The notes under the pieces were generated by a model, which was not told the DNA's origin, did no database searches, and saw nothing but the letters and a program-made list of their open reading frames with translations. A program made the translations under genes and the position numbers. Source: Chryseobacterium sp. 3008163 (lineage in GTDB: Bacteria; Bacteroidota; Bacteroidia; Flavobacteriales; Weeksellaceae). From it: a stretch of 64,000 nucleotides of DNA. Shown here in pieces: positions 62,481-64,000 of the stretch; within the stretch, counting starts at the first letter, position 1, and each line of letters starts with the position of its first letter. The stretch is taken from the NCBI RefSeq assembly GCF_003669035.1, contig NZ_CP033070.1, positions 992,001 to 1,056,000 on the forward strand, written 5' to 3'.

Positions 62481-62511
62481 AAAAATGTCAACCAAGTTGG
62501 GTTGACATTTT
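62481..62511. terminator. bidirectional terminator
   Basis: AAAAATGTCAACC and GGTTGACATTTTT pair around AAGTTG; lies between convergent genes. Confidence 0.8.
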
Positions 62512-62512
62512 T

Positions 62513-63190
62513 CTAGTCTTCAAAATCTGACCAATGGTTAGGTTCTTTTAAAACTTTTGGAACAACTAACGTTAAATTAATTTTCTGAACATTTTCTATA
62601 TAAGTAGAAAAGGATTTGCCATAGCTATATTTATAATCAATTTTTCTTGTGATAAATTTAAAATTAGGATCCAGTAATTTTTTCAGTTCAGTTTCTATAC
62701 TGTTTGATATTATATGATCTACTTTAAACTCAATATCTTCAAATTCAGCTTTTTCCAAATCTATTACGGCATTAATTTTCCATTTCTTTGATTTTGAATT
62801 TTTGAAAACAACAACATTATACTTCAATGAGTCAATTTTCTTAATCTTAAAAACCTGTTTACTTACGTAAGGAACTTTAGGCTGATAATCTTGATTAATT
62901 TTGCTTGAATGTTTATAAATAAAATTAAACTGATTGTTTAGTTTCCTAACATCAAAAACATGCTTTAATTTATTATCATTAGCATATAATATGGCCGTAA
63001 TTTTATTATTTTTGTTCCACAAACAAATCATTGTTCCTGTTTTCGAATTCACCAGCTTCTCCGTAAATAACACATTTTCATCTGGTTTCACACGTGTAGA
63101 TTTTTCTTTGACAAAATAATCAAAGTGATATTCCTGAGAGAATGTAAGTATCGAGGCAGAAAAAAATAATATTGAAAAAAAGTTTCTCAT
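62513..63190 (-). CDS. secreted protein of unknown function
   Basis: A 225-residue protein with signal peptide (FFSILFFSASILTFSQ), then EYHFDYFVKEKSTRVKPDENVLFTEKLVNSKTGTMICLWNKNNKITAILY. It shares an overall layout with the next gene at 63217 (signal peptide, [EK]Y.F.YxxxY/F, a description of an object state), suggesting paralogy; the two lie 26 bp apart in the same direction. No family recognised. Confidence 0.7.
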   Translation of the reverse strand: MRNFFSILFFSASILTFSQEYHFDYFVKEKSTRVKPDENVLFTEKLVNSKTGTMICLWNKNNKITAILYANDNKLKHVFDVRKLNNQFNFIYKHSSKINQDYQPKVPYVSKQVFKIKKIDSLKYNVVVFKNSKSKKWKINAVIDLEKAEFEDIEFKVDHIISNSIETELKKLLDPNFKFITRKIDYKYSYGKSFSTYIENVQKINLTLVVPKVLKEPNHWSDFED

Positions 63191-63216
63191 TTTAAAAAGA
63201 CATCTAACTTATAATT

Positions 63217-63870
63217 TTAATCACATGTATTTTTAGTTACTTTTTCCTGACCAAAATGACCAATTTCGCTAAGATTCTTATATGAAGTTGACACAATACA
63301 TGCTGTTAGATTTTGAATTTTTGAGAATGAAATATTTTTCAACTTCATTGGTAAATGTATCACTACTTCCTTTTTAATTGTAGGATTGAGTCGTATTTCT
63401 TTTAGTTGACGCAACGTTTCACTTTTTGATGTATACATAAGAACTTCTTCTTCATTCACATTATCTTTTGTTACATAATATGCATTATTTTCACCAAATT
63501 CCTTATGAAGAAGGATTATTTTTTCAATTTTAGTATATTCTTGATCAGTAATAGACTTAATATTAAACAAATCTTTCATTTCCTTCATATCAGAGACTGT
63601 ACCTATATATTTATATTTTTCTCCGTTTTTATTCGAATAATAAAAATAGTGTCTTTTTTTATTTGCAAAGTCTCGAATTACAGCAAAAAGATGGTCATTG
63701 GGTTTATATAGTTGTAAAACAGGTTCTGCTTCATTTAAGCCTAGGCGCATGATGCCTAATTTTGTATTCCCATTCGCCTTATGGTAATCCAACTCATAGT
63801 AGAAAGTGTACTTCTGACAGAAAACGAAAGTTGTAATAAAACAAAAAAGCAATAAGAAATTTTTCTTCAT
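63217..63870 (-). CDS. secreted protein of unknown function (neighbour-like)
   Basis: A 217-residue protein with signal peptide MKKNFLLLFCFITTFVFCQ, then KYTFYYELDYHKANGNTKLGIMRLGLNEAEPVLQLYKPNDHLFAVIRDFANKKRHYFYYSNKNGEKYKYIG. Similar general structure to the 62513 protein; probably an operon of two. Function unknown. Confidence 0.7.
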   Translation of the reverse strand: MKKNFLLLFCFITTFVFCQKYTFYYELDYHKANGNTKLGIMRLGLNEAEPVLQLYKPNDHLFAVIRDFANKKRHYFYYSNKNGEKYKYIGTVSDMKEMKDLFNIKSITDQEYTKIEKIILLHKEFGENNAYYVTKDNVNEEEVLMYTSKSETLRQLKEIRLNPTIKKEVVIHLPMKLKNISFSKIQNLTACIVSTSYKNLSEIGHFGQEKVTKNTCD

Positions 63871-63922
63871 CTAAAATTATTTGTGGAGTGCAAATATATC
63901 TTTTTCAAATGAATATTCAATT

Positions 63923-64000
63923 TCATAAATACTCTAAAATCCTTTTCCAATCTTCAAATTTTCTTTCAAAAGAAATGGTGTGAAGTGGGCTTGTCGAAGG
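63923..64000 (-). CDS. possible 3' end of a gene running off the window
   Basis: The minus strand is open from the window edge to a TGA at 63923-63925 and ends HTISFERKFEDWKRILEYL, which is protein-like. The edge bases (CCTTCGACAAGCCCA) also resemble an interspersed repeat, so this is weak. Confidence 0.3.
   Translation of the reverse strand, partial: PSTSPLHTISFERKFEDWKRILEYL

Overview
The window is AT-rich chromosomal DNA that looks like a member of the Bacteroidota, most likely a Chryseobacterium-type flavobacterium (Weeksellaceae). The evidence is GEVED-repeat surface proteins, a SusC-type outer-membrane barrel, a GldA-like ATPase, a fused E1 alpha/beta 2-oxoacid dehydrogenase, many Sec signal peptides ending near SxAQ, weak Shine-Dalgarno signals, and several promoters of the TAnnTTTG type. 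I see no tRNA, rRNA, CRISPR array, intact insertion sequence or prophage.

Layout. 1-5020: the end of a large surface protein, two small secreted or C1q-like proteins and two small HTH proteins. 5021-9850: a very AT-rich accessory stretch with two gene remnants, a PliI-like lysozyme inhibitor, an SDR and a membrane AraC regulator. 10104-22374: a stress and signalling region with Dps, a LytTR response regulator, a hybrid histidine kinase, SDR and monooxygenase genes, AraC, and a five-gene run (bicupin, secreted M17 N-domain protein, YoaK-type membrane protein, peroxiredoxin, DsbA-like), then a chloroperoxidase-type hydrolase. Three promoters here share one architecture: two direct repeats of the form YAnCGA exactly 21 bp apart, then exactly 30 bp to a TAGCTTTAC-like box. 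22474-32980: mostly housekeeping and secreted proteins (gldA-like, flotillin-like, ade, patatin, PH-domain protein, lpdA). 33090-37185: GH3 and GH29 glycosidases. 37411-41250: DUF2071, SRPBCC and desaturase genes, three small membrane proteins and a MarR/GbsR-type regulator with three copies of an 18-bp palindrome. 41458-51899: a minus-strand set of ECF sigma factor, anti-sigma-like vWA protein carrying a TonB-plug domain, SusC-type barrel without a plug, and alpha-2-macroglobulin-like protein carrying a second plug. 52232-64000: C1B peptidase, trypsin-like protein, E1 fusion, prenyl synthase, rlmN, queA, AIM24-type protein and two secreted unknowns.

The most unusual arrangement is 41458-51899: the plug, normally part of a TonB-dependent barrel, is missing from the barrel and is found in two neighbouring proteins instead, one tethered to an anti-sigma-like N-terminus.

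Data-quality caution: eleven genes or gene junctions are broken by a frame change, and every one is repaired by adding one base to a homopolymer run. This points to systematic homopolymer under-calling in the assembly, so most genes marked frameshifted are probably intact in the organism.
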